From: JBCBEX01 sp038528235
Lineage (GTDB): Bacteria > Bacteroidota > Rhodothermia > Rhodothermales > Rubricoccaceae
Assembly: GCA_038528235.1 (NCBI GenBank)
Contig: JBCBEX010000015.1
Location: 1 to 61,419, forward strand
Length of the DNA stretch: 61,419 nt
Direction: 5' to 3'
Each line of letters opens with the position of its first letter. Within the stretch, counting starts at the first letter, position 1. Below the pieces are notes generated by a model. It did no database searches and had not been told where the DNA came from. It was given only the letters and a program-made list of their open reading frames with translations. The position numbers were made by a program, and so were the translations under genes. Below, piece by piece: positions 1-8,137 of the stretch.

Positions 1-188
1 TGCGCGGCGATCGCGAGGTGGAAGACCGCGTCGGGCCGCACCGTGTCGAAGAGCCGCGCCTGCGCGTCGAGATCGAGCGGCGGCACTGCGTGGCGGTCCC
101 ACGGCGTGACGGTGTCGCCCTGCGCGTGCAGATGCGTGGCGAGGGCTCGGCCGACGGTGCCGTTCGCACCGGTGAGAAGGGCGTTCAT
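1..188 (-). CDS. RmlD-like NAD(P)-dependent sugar epimerase/reductase (N-terminal fragment)
   Basis: Only the first 62 codons lie in the window; the gene runs off the left edge. The start is the ATG read from 188 downward. The protein opens with MNALLTGANGTVG, a Rossmann fold with the GxxGxxG dinucleotide-binding motif at residues 7-13. It continues with a short helix, an acidic LDLDAQ stretch and RPDAVFHLA, which matches the first 60 residues of short-chain extended dehydrogenases such as dTDP-4-dehydrorhamnose reductase. The substrate cannot be told from this fragment. The trkA gene ends 63 bases upstream in the same orientation, so co-transcription is possible. Confidence 0.8.
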   Translation of the reverse strand, partial: MNALLTGANGTVGRALATHLHAQGDTVTPWDRHAVPPLDLDAQARLFDTVRPDAVFHLAIAA

Positions 189-251
189 GCGTGTGGATTG
201 TTGGCGGCTGGCGAGTGGAACGTGCGCTCCAAGCTAACAGCCCACCGCAGC

Positions 252-1634
252 CTACCGCCGTCCAAAGAGCTTGTCCACGTCGCCGATGCGGTCGGGCGTC
301 ACGAACACGATCACGCGGTCGGCAGGCTGGATCTGCGTCCGGCCGGTCGCCACCTCCACCGCCCCGTCGGGCGCGACGACGGCGGCCACGAGCAGCCCGC
401 GCGGCACTCGAAGCGCATCGAGCGTCTTGCGCGTGACCGGCGACCCGCCCCCGGCCTCGACCTCCAGGATCTCCGCGTCGAGACCCTGCACGGTGGCCAC
501 GCTGCGGACGTGCTTGCCCCGGAGGAACCGCAGCACCTCGCGGCTCACGGCCAGCTTCTGGCTCACGGCTGCGTCGAGGCCGATGGACTGCGAGATCGGC
601 ACGTAGGCCGACTTCGAGAGCAGCGCTACCGTCTTGCGGACGCCGAGGTGCTTCGCCATCAGGCACGAGACGAGGTTCGACTCCTCGTCGTCCGTCACGG
701 CCGCGACGGCGTCCATCTCCTGCAGGCCCTCGATGGCGAGGAGGTCGATGTCGGACGGGTCGCCGTGGATGACGAGGACGCCCTCGATCTGCTCGGCGAG
801 TTCGTGGGCCCGAGTCCGGTCGGGCTCGACGAGCTTGACGCGCATCCGCTGCTTGCGTCCGCCGCCGCATAGCTCACGCGCGACGCGCTCGCCGACCTTC
901 GAGCCGCCGAGGATCATCACGTTGTCGAGCCGCCGCCCGGACTGCCCGAGCGCGTGGACGACCTGTGGCACCTGGCCGGTCTTCACGATCACGAACACCT
1001 GGTCGTTGATCTGCAACCGCTCGTCGCCTAGCGGGAGGATCGTCCGCACGCCGCGCACGATGCCCATGATGCGGAACGTGAGGTGGTCGTTGCCCTCCGA
1101 AATCGATTCGAGCGTCCGGCCGACGGCGGCCGTCTGCGCGTCCATCTTCAGCCCGACGAGTTGGAGCTGCCCGCCGCAGAAGTCGATCACGTCGGTCGCG
1201 GCGGCGCGGCGCAGGAGCGAAACGATCTCGTGCGACGTGCTCTCCTCGGGGTGGATGAGGTGGTCGATGCCGAGGTCGCGCAGCGTGAGCACCGACTTTG
1301 TGCCCGTGAACTCGTCGGACCGGACGCGCGCGATGGTGACCGGGCTCTCCTTGCCGCCGAGGGTGCTCGCGCGCTCGGCCATCATGCAGGCGATGATGTT
1401 CACCTCGTCGATGTCGGTCACGGCCACGACGAGTTCGGCGTCGTGGAGTCCGGCCTCCATAAGCGTCGCGGCGGAGGTGCCCGAGCCTTGGATGGCGAGC
1501 ACGTCGAGCGTGTCGCGGACGTGGTCAATGCGGGCGGCGTCGGTGTCGAGCACGGCCACGTCGAGGCGGCGCTTCGCGAGGAGGCGGGCCACATCGTAGC
1601 CCACGTCGCCTGCGCCGACGATGATGGCGCGCAT
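252..1634 (-). CDS. trkA: Trk-type potassium uptake regulatory subunit TrkA
   Basis: Cytosolic NAD-binding gating subunit of a Trk/Ktr K+ transporter. At 460 aa it has the full bacterial TrkA layout, two tandem RCK units. The first RCK-N starts at residue 1 with GAGDVG at 7-12 and an acidic residue ending strand 2 (VLDTD). The first RCK-C spans about residues 140-225. The second RCK-N starts near 238 with GGSKVG at 243-248, and the second RCK-C runs to the C-terminus. The membrane partner TrkH is not in the window. The ATG at 1634 begins exactly at the Rossmann strand, which supports the start. The gene is divergent from the aldehyde dehydrogenase gene. Confidence 0.93.
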   Translation of the reverse strand: MRAIIVGAGDVGYDVARLLAKRRLDVAVLDTDAARIDHVRDTLDVLAIQGSGTSAATLMEAGLHDAELVVAVTDIDEVNIIACMMAERASTLGGKESPVTIARVRSDEFTGTKSVLTLRDLGIDHLIHPEESTSHEIVSLLRRAAATDVIDFCGGQLQLVGLKMDAQTAAVGRTLESISEGNDHLTFRIMGIVRGVRTILPLGDERLQINDQVFVIVKTGQVPQVVHALGQSGRRLDNVMILGGSKVGERVARELCGGGRKQRMRVKLVEPDRTRAHELAEQIEGVLVIHGDPSDIDLLAIEGLQEMDAVAAVTDDEESNLVSCLMAKHLGVRKTVALLSKSAYVPISQSIGLDAAVSQKLAVSREVLRFLRGKHVRSVATVQGLDAEILEVEAGGGSPVTRKTLDALRVPRGLLVAAVVAPDGAVEVATGRTQIQPADRVIVFVTPDRIGDVDKLFGRR

Positions 1635-1674
1635 GGGGCAGCGGTCGGGTGAAAGGGGACGCGGGAAAGGTACT

Positions 1675-1815
1675 GTGTGGACGTATGCAGGTGTGGACGT
1701 TTGAACGTGGTCGGAGACAGGTTGAGAGTCTCGGGCACAACACGACGATCAGCGCTGCCCTTGTCTTGGGAGACCCAATTGGGGCAACTACCTGCACACC
1801 TTCATACGTCCACAT
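1675..1815. repeat. Inverted GTGGACGTATG repeat pair in the trkA/aldehyde dehydrogenase intergenic region
   Basis: Two arms face each other about 95 bases apart: GTGGACGTATGCAGGTGTG (from 1677) and, on the other strand, GTGGACGTATGAAGGTGTG (1796-1814), one mismatch in 19. The 355-base gap 1635-1989 between two divergent genes otherwise shows no coding sequence. Similar GTGTGGACGT-type sequences occur at 19219-19338, and a weaker GTGAAGGTG hairpin at 59411-59451. The role is unknown; it looks like an interspersed palindromic element rather than an operator. Confidence 0.6.
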
Positions 1816-1989
1816 GTCCATACACGAGTCCGGCTCTGGTCCCCCAAACCGTCGCCAAGCTCCCACCCGGACTCGGCCTGACAGGATCGCGGCATTTTTT
1901 GAGAAAGACGAAGGAGAAGTGAACGGAAGCGCTTCCGATGTTGCTCGCACATCCGATCCGTTTTCCGTTCATCAAGCTCCCAGCCGTTC

Positions 1990-3573
1990 ATGCTGTACGA
2001 ACGCCCCCAACTCAAGAGCCGCTACCTCAACTTCATCGGCGGCCAGTACGTCGAGCCGGTCGACGGCCGCTACTTCGAGGACATCTCGCCCATCGACGGC
2101 AAGCCGTTCTGCGAGGTCGCTCGTTCCGGCGAGAAGGACGTCGAGCGCGCCCTCGACGCCGCGCACGCCGCCGCCGACGCGTGGGGCCGCACCTCCGTCG
2201 CCGAGCGCTCGAACATCCTCATCAAGATCGCCCAGATCACCGAGGACAACCTGGAGTATCTCGCCCGCGTCGAGACCGTCGACAACGGCAAGCCGATCCG
2301 CGAGACGCTCGCCGCTGACCTTCCGCTCGTGGTCGACCACTTCCGCTACTTCGCCGGCGTCATCCGCGCGCAGGAAGGCGGCATCTCCGAGCATGACGCT
2401 AACACCGTCGCGATCCAGCTGCCCGAGCCGCTCGGCGTCGTCGCGCAGATCATCCCGTGGAACTTCCCGCTCCTGATGGCGGCCTGGAAGCTCGCCCCGG
2501 CGCTTGCGGCGGGCAACTGCGTCGTCATCAAGCCCGCCGAGCAGACGCCGATCGGCATCATGGAGTGGATCGACCTCGTGAAGGACGTCCTCCCGCCGGG
2601 CGTGGTCAACATCGTGCACGGCTTCGGGCCGGAGGCAGGCAAGCCGCTCGCGCAGAGCGACCGCGTCGCGAAGGTCGCCTTCACCGGCGAGACGACGACG
2701 GGCCGCCTCATCATGCAGTACGCCTCGGAGAACATCATCCCGGTCACGCTGGAGCTTGGCGGCAAGTCGCCGAACGTCTTCTTCGAGAGCGTGATGGACG
2801 CCGACGACGCGTTCTTCGACAAGTGCCTCGAAGGCGCGGCGATGTTCGCGCTCAACCAGGGCGAGGTCTGCACCTGCCCGAGCCGCATCCTCGTGCAGGA
2901 GTCCATCGCGGAGGCCTTCACGGAGCGCCTCATCGAGCGCGTCAAGGCGATCAAGGTGGGCCACCCGCTCGACAGCGACACGATGGTGGGCGCGCAGGCC
3001 TCGAACGACCAGTACGAGAAGATCCAGCGCTACCTCAAGATCGGCCAGGAGGAGGGCGCCGAGGTCCTCGTGGGCGGCGGCGTGTTCGTCGATGAGCCGA
3101 CGATGTCGGTGGCCGAGAACGGCGGCACAGCCACCGCAGCAGCCGTTGGCACCGGCGGCTCCTCGGGCGACGGCTACGCGGGCGCTCCGGCGAGCGGCTA
3201 CTACATCCAGCCGACCGTCTTCCGCGGCCACAACAAGATGCGCGTCTTCCAGGAAGAAATCTTCGGGCCGGTCACGAGCCTGACGACCTTCAAGGACGTG
3301 GACGAGGCCATCGAGCTCGCCAACGACACGCTCTACGGCCTCGGTGCGGGCGTCTGGACGCGCGACGCGCACGAGCTCTATCAGGTGCCGCGCGCCATCA
3401 AGGCGGGCCGCGTCTGGGTCAACTGCTACCACCTCTACCCGGCGCACGCGGCCTTCGGCGGCTACAAGAAGTCGGGTATCGGGCGCGAGAATCACAAGAT
3501 GATGCTCTCGCACTACCAGCAGACCAAGAACATGCTCATCTCGTACGACAAGAACGCGCTGGGCTTCTTCTAG
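1990..3573 (+). CDS. NAD-dependent aldehyde dehydrogenase (AldB/ExaC-like) with a Gly/Ala-rich insertion
   Basis: Oxidises aldehydes to acids in the cytosol. The 527-aa protein has the ALDH fold: IIPWNFP (155-160) and the KPAEQTP cofactor loop (181-187), catalytic Glu in LELGGKS (Glu 256), and catalytic Cys in GEVCTC (Cys 294). The C-terminal GGYKKSGIGRE segment is present. It is about 20 aa longer than the usual 506 aa of the DUF779-linked group because of a low-complexity insertion at about residues 372-402, between a substrate-side strand and YYIQPTVF. The next gene on the same strand encodes the DUF779 partner commonly found beside this ALDH type, and an AraC regulator lies 1 kb further on. 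Confidence 0.92.
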   Translation: MLYERPQLKSRYLNFIGGQYVEPVDGRYFEDISPIDGKPFCEVARSGEKDVERALDAAHAAADAWGRTSVAERSNILIKIAQITEDNLEYLARVETVDNGKPIRETLAADLPLVVDHFRYFAGVIRAQEGGISEHDANTVAIQLPEPLGVVAQIIPWNFPLLMAAWKLAPALAAGNCVVIKPAEQTPIGIMEWIDLVKDVLPPGVVNIVHGFGPEAGKPLAQSDRVAKVAFTGETTTGRLIMQYASENIIPVTLELGGKSPNVFFESVMDADDAFFDKCLEGAAMFALNQGEVCTCPSRILVQESIAEAFTERLIERVKAIKVGHPLDSDTMVGAQASNDQYEKIQRYLKIGQEEGAEVLVGGGVFVDEPTMSVAENGGTATAAAVGTGGSSGDGYAGAPASGYYIQPTVFRGHNKMRVFQEEIFGPVTSLTTFKDVDEAIELANDTLYGLGAGVWTRDAHELYQVPRAIKAGRVWVNCYHLYPAHAAFGGYKKSGIGRENHKMMLSHYQQTKNMLISYDKNALGFF

Positions 3574-3579
3574 AGGCTA

Positions 3580-3612
3580 GTCCCTAGTTCTTGGTCCTTT
3601 GTCCCTGGCTGA
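3580..3612. repeat. CAAGGAC-type intergenic repeat, copy 1
   Basis: The sequence AGTCCCTAGTTCTTGGTCC followed by TTTGTCCCTGG resembles two segments between the response-regulator and kinase genes at 44134-44165 and (inverted) 44203-44223. All carry the core TTGGTCCTT...GTCCC. Probably a small interspersed element; no function assigned. Confidence 0.45.
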
Positions 3613-3621
3613 CAGGACCGC

Positions 3622-3666
3622 GAGGTCGAGGTGGCGCGTGCTACCTCGGCCTCACTTCCTTTTTTG
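3622..3666 (+). terminator. Rho-independent terminator between aldehyde dehydrogenase and DUF779 genes
   Basis: A 14-bp stem, GAGGTCGAGGTGGC pairing with GCTACCTCGGCCTC (two G.U pairs), closes a 4-base loop at 3622-3653. It is followed by a pyrimidine/T tract (ACTTCCTTTTTT). It should end the aldehyde dehydrogenase transcript, or attenuate read-through into the DUF779 gene that starts 31 bases further on. Confidence 0.75.
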
Positions 3667-3696
3667 TCTTCTGCATTCATCGTTCTCCCTTCCCCC

Positions 3697-4074
3697 ATGC
3701 CTGTCCCCCGCGTGCTCGTCACCGACGAAGCCACCAAGATCATCGACCAACTGCGCGCCGACCACGGCCCGCTCATGTTCCACCAGTCCGGCGGCTGCTG
3801 CGACGGCTCCCAGCCGATGTGCTACGCCGACGGCGACTTCCGCCTCGGCCGCTCCGACGTGAAGCTCGGCGAGATCCATGGCTGCCCGTTCTACATGGAG
3901 AAGAGCCAGTTCGAGTACTGGAAGCACACGCAGCTCACCATCGACGTGCGCCCGGGCCGCGGGTCGAGCTTCTCGCTGGAGATCCCGCTCGGCGTGCGCT
4001 TCCTCACCGACAGCCGCGTCTACACGGAGGAAGAGATGGACGATCTCGTCCCCGTCGAGCGCGTGGATGCCTGA
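3697..4074 (+). CDS. DUF779 family protein
   Basis: Small cytosolic protein of 125 aa matching DUF779, a family known mainly from its position beside aldehyde dehydrogenases; its biochemical role is unsettled. Conserved features are the GGCCDGSQPMCY segment with closely spaced cysteines (about residues 26-37), GCPFYM, and a C-terminal LEIPLGVRFLTDSR strand, consistent with a metal or redox-active site. The frame is open further upstream, but the ATG at 3697 is chosen because it lies just after the terminator and the family starts near (V)LVTDEA. It converges with the FKBP gene 6 bases away. Confidence 0.88.
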   Translation: MPVPRVLVTDEATKIIDQLRADHGPLMFHQSGGCCDGSQPMCYADGDFRLGRSDVKLGEIHGCPFYMEKSQFEYWKHTQLTIDVRPGRGSSFSLEIPLGVRFLTDSRVYTEEEMDDLVPVERVDA

Positions 4075-4080
4075 GCCGCG

Positions 4081-4419
4081 TCACTCGACGATATCGAGCA
4101 GGGTCACCTCGAACGTGAGATTCGTGGCACGCGGGATGCCGGGCGGAGGGCGGTCGCCGTAGCCCTCCTCGGGCGGGACCTCGAACGTCTTCGTCTCGCC
4201 GACGGTCATGCCTGTGATGTTGGTCTGGAAGCCAGGGATCATGTTCGGCAGCGGAAGCCGCGCGCGGTCGTTGCTGTCGAACACGGTGCCGTCGGGGAGC
4301 GTGCCCTCGTAGGCGACGATGACGGTGCTGTCGGCCGTCGCGACGGTGATTTCCTCCTTTTGCTCGCAGGCTGTGAGGACGAGTGCGCAGAGTACGAGAG
4401 CGGGGATTGCGAGGCGCAT
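4081..4419 (-). CDS. FKBP-type peptidyl-prolyl cis-trans isomerase lipoprotein
   Basis: Catalyses proline isomerisation of exported proteins and is probably membrane-anchored. The 112-aa product begins with a lipoprotein signal, a hydrophobic segment ending in LTAC (lipobox, Cys 17). A single FKBP domain follows: V.VAYEGTLPDGTVFDSN, then MIPGFQTNITGMTVGE and FEVPPEEGYGDR, ending in a FEVTLLDI strand. The frame is open another 58 codons upstream, but ATG 4419 is preferred because it puts the signal peptide at the N-terminus. That upstream extension would only read into the palindromic repeat at 4492-4604. Confidence 0.9.
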   Translation of the reverse strand: MRLAIPALVLCALVLTACEQKEEITVATADSTVIVAYEGTLPDGTVFDSNDRARLPLPNMIPGFQTNITGMTVGETKTFEVPPEEGYGDRPPPGIPRATNLTFEVTLLDIVE

Positions 4420-4491
4420 GGGAATATCGGTAGTGACGAGGCGTGTCCTCCAAGATCGCACTCGTATTGGAGAGGCGTGCCGGTCCCTACC

Positions 4492-4604
4492 GCTCCCCCC
4501 GTCCTGCGTCGCCTCCGCACTTCGTGCTCCGCTCCTCGGACTGTCCCCCTCACCCGTGAGGGGGACAGCTTGTGCGCCGTCACAGGCGTACAAGCGGGGG
4601 GAGC
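4492..4604. repeat. Nested palindromic intergenic repeat, copy A
   Basis: The outer arms GCTCCCCCC (4492-4500) and GGGGGGAGC (4596-4604) enclose a 13-bp hairpin, CTGTCCCCCTCAC (4541-4553) pairing with GTGAGGGGGACAG (4556-4568). A closely similar element sits at 5748-5881, so copies flank the AraC gene on both sides. The conserved right half reads CAGCTTGTGCGCCGTC then GGCGTACAAGC. This copy lacks the 21-nt insert found in copy B. Confidence 0.85.
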
Positions 4605-4662
4605 ACGTCGAGCAACGGAGTCAACCAATGACCTTGATGGACACGCGACAGCGAAGTTCCCC

Positions 4663-5610
4663 TCACGCACGCGCGTCCGGTCCCGACGGACGCACGAGCC
4701 CCAACTGGTACTGCTTCGGCGTCGTGCCGATGTGGCGCTGGAAGAGGCGGATGAAGTGGCTCACGCTGCGGAAGCCGAGCGCGAAGCTGACCTCGGTGAC
4801 CGATCGCTGGACGTCGGTGAGTTGCCGCCGGGCCTCCTGCATCTGCTCGCGGTGGATGAACGCGAGCGGCGTCATGCCAAGCTCGTTGCGGAAGTAGCGG
4901 TAGAGACTCGACACGCTCATGCAGGCCGCGCCCGCGACCTCAGCGACTTCGATGGGCCGGTGGAGGTTGTCGCGGACGTATTGCACCGCCGCCGCGAGGC
5001 TGTTCTGCGTCGCCAGCAGGGCCGTCTGGCCGAGCAGGAGCGCGCGGGCCTGCGTCTGCAGCATCCGCAGCAGCAGCTCCGACACGTTGAGGTCGATCAG
5101 TGCGTCGCGGAAGGGCGGGTTCTCGGTGAAGAGGCGCGTCAGCGTGGCGAGCAGCTGCTCGACGCTCGCCGTGTTGCCGAAGTGGGCCACGCGGGCGTCG
5201 GGCACCGACCAAGCACCGTCGTGGCGCGGCATCGTGCTATTGAAGCGAGCCACGAGGTCGCGCACCTTGTCTTCCTCCACCCCGACCGTGAGGCACGTCG
5301 TCGGCGCATCGTCGCTCGCGCCGGGGAAGTCGATCCAAATCTCCTCGCCCGGGGCCAGCACGAGCGACTCCTGCGGGACGAACGGGAAGACCTCGCCCTG
5401 TACGGTGTGGATGTGCTTCACGCCCGTGACCATGCCGCAGTAGAGCGGGTGGTCTGCCTTCAGCGCGACACGCTCAGCGGGGCGTAGCGTGTCGTAGATC
5501 GCAAGCTCCACGTCGTGTCCGCCGAAGGTCGTCCGGTTCTCGACGAGCCGGTAGAGCGGGCGCTGCGAGGGGGCCGGGAGTGCCGCCGCGATGGAGGGGG
5601 ACACAGGCAT
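4663..5610 (-). CDS. AraC-family transcriptional regulator
   Basis: Predicted DNA-binding activator of 315 aa. About residues 1-190 form a beta-rich AraC N-terminal effector domain; the C-terminal 100 residues hold two helix-turn-helix units, around VAGAACMSVSSLYRYFRNEL and the signature VSFALGFRSVSHFIRLFQRH with IGTTPKQYQ. Regulators of this architecture are often encoded beside aldehyde/alcohol dehydrogenase-DUF779 clusters, so the aldehyde dehydrogenase 1 kb away is a plausible target; that link is inference. The frame is open to 5694, but ATG 5610 starts the recognisable domain. Copies of the same palindromic repeat lie upstream and downstream. Confidence 0.9.
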   Translation of the reverse strand: MPVSPSIAAALPAPSQRPLYRLVENRTTFGGHDVELAIYDTLRPAERVALKADHPLYCGMVTGVKHIHTVQGEVFPFVPQESLVLAPGEEIWIDFPGASDDAPTTCLTVGVEEDKVRDLVARFNSTMPRHDGAWSVPDARVAHFGNTASVEQLLATLTRLFTENPPFRDALIDLNVSELLLRMLQTQARALLLGQTALLATQNSLAAAVQYVRDNLHRPIEVAEVAGAACMSVSSLYRYFRNELGMTPLAFIHREQMQEARRQLTDVQRSVTEVSFALGFRSVSHFIRLFQRHIGTTPKQYQLGLVRPSGPDARA

Positions 5611-5747
5611 CGGGGGAAAACCATTAAGGGAGGATACGTGAAGCACGCAGGGACCCCATGGTAAGGGGATGTAAACGCTGAGGCAAGCGACCATTTCGTC
5701 CAGCCTAGCTCCTGCGCACGATGAGTGCTAGACACTTGCCGACCTCG

Positions 5748-5881
5748 GCTCCCCCGTCCTGCATCGTCTCCGCGCTGCCGCGCTCCGCTCCTCAAACCGC
5801 AGGTTCACGCCAGTAAACTGTCCCCCCTCGATCTCGAGGGGGACAGCTTGTGCGCCGTCGCAGGCGTACAAGCGGGGGGAG
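5748..5881. repeat. Nested palindromic intergenic repeat, copy B, with a 21-nt insert
   Basis: Same element as 4492-4604: GCTCCCCC arm, CTCCGC...CGCTCCGCTCCTC, a strong hairpin (CTGTCCCCCCTCGA / TCGAGGGGGACAG at 5818-5846), then CAGCTTGTGCGCCGTC and GGCGTACAAGC. Between CTCCTCAAA and CTGTCC this copy carries 21 extra bases (5797-5817) that copy A lacks. The insert also occurs in a different repeat at 15614-15634. Confidence 0.85.
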
Positions 5882-5933
5882 ACCAGCCGAGCAAAACCCC
5901 GAAATGCAATGGCCCAGCCTCGTAAAACCCCAG

Positions 5934-5964
5934 CGGCCCCGGTACCGCATCGGTACCGGGGCCG
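5934..5964. repeat. Perfect 14-bp hairpin
   Basis: CGGCCCCGGTACCG (5934-5947), a three-base loop CAT, then CGGTACCGGGGCCG (5951-5964). No T tract follows on either strand. It lies in the 592-base gap 5611-6202 between the AraC gene and the helicase gene, just beyond repeat copy B. Apart from these elements I see no gene in that gap; short frames there have no coding character. Confidence 0.8.
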
Positions 5965-6202
5965 CCACGCCTTCCAGGCTAGCAAGACCCGGGCCATAGA
6001 ACCCCACCCATGCCCTGGGTCTTTGCTGGATAGACCGCTCGCTCGGCGGTGCCGAACGGTAATACGATCAATGTGAAACCAATATGCAGCGCGCCCACTA
6101 GCTCGCCCTATCGGAAGCCCTACCATCTGGGCGTAAGCTCCAAGGCGAACCGCTCGTCAGCGTCCGTCCTACGATTTTTCCATGAGCCGCACATGTGGCC
6201 AT

Positions 6203-7951
6203 TCAGGCGAGGCGACCAGCCCGCAGGCAGCGCTTCAGCCATACCTTCTTGCGCGCCAGTTCGCCGAGGCTGAGTTCGTCCTGCCCCTTGCCAAACTTGC
6301 GCTTCGAGGCGGCGTGGACGCTGCGCACGGCGCTCTGGTATGAGCCGCCTAGCGCGTGCGCTAGCTCCGAGGCGAGGTCGGCACAGGTCTGGCGGAGCGC
6401 TTGCTCCTCGGCAGCCACGTTGCGGGCGCCGGCCGGGCGCGTGTGAAGCGTGAATGTGCTCGCCTCACCCTCGCCGAAGAGTTCGAGGCGGTGGCGCTCG
6501 CGGGCGCTCGTCTGTACCTGCTTGAGCACCCACGGGCTGCGCTCGCTCGGCTCGGCGGGGGCTTTCTCCGGCGCCGTGCGCTCGGCTTCCTTCTTCGCCT
6601 GGATGCCGAGTTGCTGCTCGCTCGTGAGCCACTCCAGCAGCGACCGGATGCCCATGTCGCCCGCGGCGTAGATGTCGCAGACGTTGGCAACCTTCGGAAA
6701 GCCCTGGTAGTAGCGCATGCCACGGAAGAGCTGCTGCATCGTCTTGGAGTAGGCGCGCACGAGGTCGGCCTTGACGATCACCGAGATGGGCTTGATGTCG
6801 GTGCCCTCGCCGATCATGTCGACCTGCACCATGACATCCAACTGCCCTTCGCGGTAGGCGTCGAGGAGTTCGGCGTTCTCGCCAGCAGGGCGGTCCTGGC
6901 CGATGCGGTCGGAGCGGACGTGCGGGAAGCGGCGGCGCACGAAGTCGAGCATCGCAGCGGCGTGCTTGTTGCTCATCGCGATGACGAGCATCTGATGCTG
7001 GCGCTCGGGGCGGCCCTGGCCCCCGGCCTCGCGGTAGAGCCGCTCCAGTTCGCGGCGCTTTTCGGCAAAGCGCTCGAAGGCGGGCGCGAGGAGCGTTTCG
7101 AGGTAGACCTCGTGGAAGCGCAGCTTGCGGCGGGCGAGGTAGACGTCGACCTCCTGCTTGGAGCGGGCGATCTCCATGAGGCCCGTGAGCGAGAGCTCGA
7201 CCTCCTCGCCGGTGTCCTCGCGCACGAGCTGGAGGTGGTAGTCCACGACGTGCGCCTCGACCTCCTTGAGAATGCCGCCCTCGGCGTGCGCCTCGCGCAT
7301 CGTGACCTCGTGCAGCGCCCGGTAGTACTGCTCGCCGTCCGGCCCCGCGTCGAACGGCACCCCAAACAGCGTCTTGTTGTCGCTCCGCATGGGCGTGCCC
7401 GAGAGCGCGACGCTGGCCTCGAACGGGAGGTCGGCGATGCGCTGCGCCCACAGCCCGTCGTCGGCGAGGTGGTGGACCTCGTCGAACACGAAGAGGCACG
7501 GCGCGGTGCGGCAATACTTCAGGAGCGCCGCGTGCCCGCCCTCGCCGCTGGCGTACTGGTAGGTCGTCACCACGATCTGCGTGTCGATGTTCTTGAGGAA
7601 CACCCGGTCGGAGTCAGCCACGCAGAACGAGAACGGCGGCGCGCCGAGGTTGCGGAACACCTGGCTCAGCTCAGTGGGGTCGGCGTACTGGTCGCGGAGG
7701 TTGCCGCGGGGGACGAACACGACGAGCTTCTTCGCGACGCGCATCCGGTAGGCGATCACGAACGAGGCGAGCGCCGTGATGGTCTTGCCGTAGCCCGGCA
7801 CGAAGACGCCGAGGTGGTTGCGCTCCCCGCGCTCAAAGGTGGCGGCGAGGCGCGTCAGGAACGCCTGCTGGCCCCGGCGGAAGCGGAAGCCGCCCTGGAG
7901 GCGGATGCCGGGGAGGTCGAAGAGCGTCGGCGCAGCGGGCGCGTGCGACAT
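6203..7951 (-). CDS. Superfamily 2 DEAD/DEAH-type helicase
   Basis: ATP-dependent nucleic-acid motor of 582 aa. Helicase motifs in order: Walker A PGYGKT at 52-57 (unusual Tyr), Ia-like VFVPRGNLRDQY, II DEVH at 157-160, III SGTP at 184-187, V VDMIGEGTDIK at 377-387 and VI QQLFRGMRY at 406-414. The C-terminal 160 residues are basic and unassigned. The OLD-family nuclease gene lies 186 bases upstream on the same strand, so the two may form a defence pair. Its GC content matches the host (42 of 60 bases in 7081-7140), unlike the nuclease gene. No methyltransferase or specificity gene is nearby, so a restriction-modification role is not indicated. Confidence 0.82.
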   Translation of the reverse strand: MSHAPAAPTLFDLPGIRLQGGFRFRRGQQAFLTRLAATFERGERNHLGVFVPGYGKTITALASFVIAYRMRVAKKLVVFVPRGNLRDQYADPTELSQVFRNLGAPPFSFCVADSDRVFLKNIDTQIVVTTYQYASGEGGHAALLKYCRTAPCLFVFDEVHHLADDGLWAQRIADLPFEASVALSGTPMRSDNKTLFGVPFDAGPDGEQYYRALHEVTMREAHAEGGILKEVEAHVVDYHLQLVREDTGEEVELSLTGLMEIARSKQEVDVYLARRKLRFHEVYLETLLAPAFERFAEKRRELERLYREAGGQGRPERQHQMLVIAMSNKHAAAMLDFVRRRFPHVRSDRIGQDRPAGENAELLDAYREGQLDVMVQVDMIGEGTDIKPISVIVKADLVRAYSKTMQQLFRGMRYYQGFPKVANVCDIYAAGDMGIRSLLEWLTSEQQLGIQAKKEAERTAPEKAPAEPSERSPWVLKQVQTSARERHRLELFGEGEASTFTLHTRPAGARNVAAEEQALRQTCADLASELAHALGGSYQSAVRSVHAASKRKFGKGQDELSLGELARKKVWLKRCLRAGRLA

Positions 7952-8137
7952 GCGGCGGCGGAAGACGGGGTGGCGGAGGGGTGAGCGGGCGCTAACCTAC
8001 GCGATCCGACCGGGCACGATCCGTTGGGAGGACACACTGGCTAAAAGTCCGAGAGGGAATCTGAGCGTGGGTCGAACCTGCTCCCGTACGGAGTCCTTTC
8101 AAAGCCACTACCGTCTAGACAAACACCTCGAAAATGC

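Noticed and set aside
8041..8130. A tRNA-like stretch (GGTTCGACC near CTCCGTACGGGAG) between the helicase and nuclease genes
   Set aside because: The T arm pairs poorly and no acceptor or anticodon arm can be formed, so I do not call a tRNA or an attachment site.
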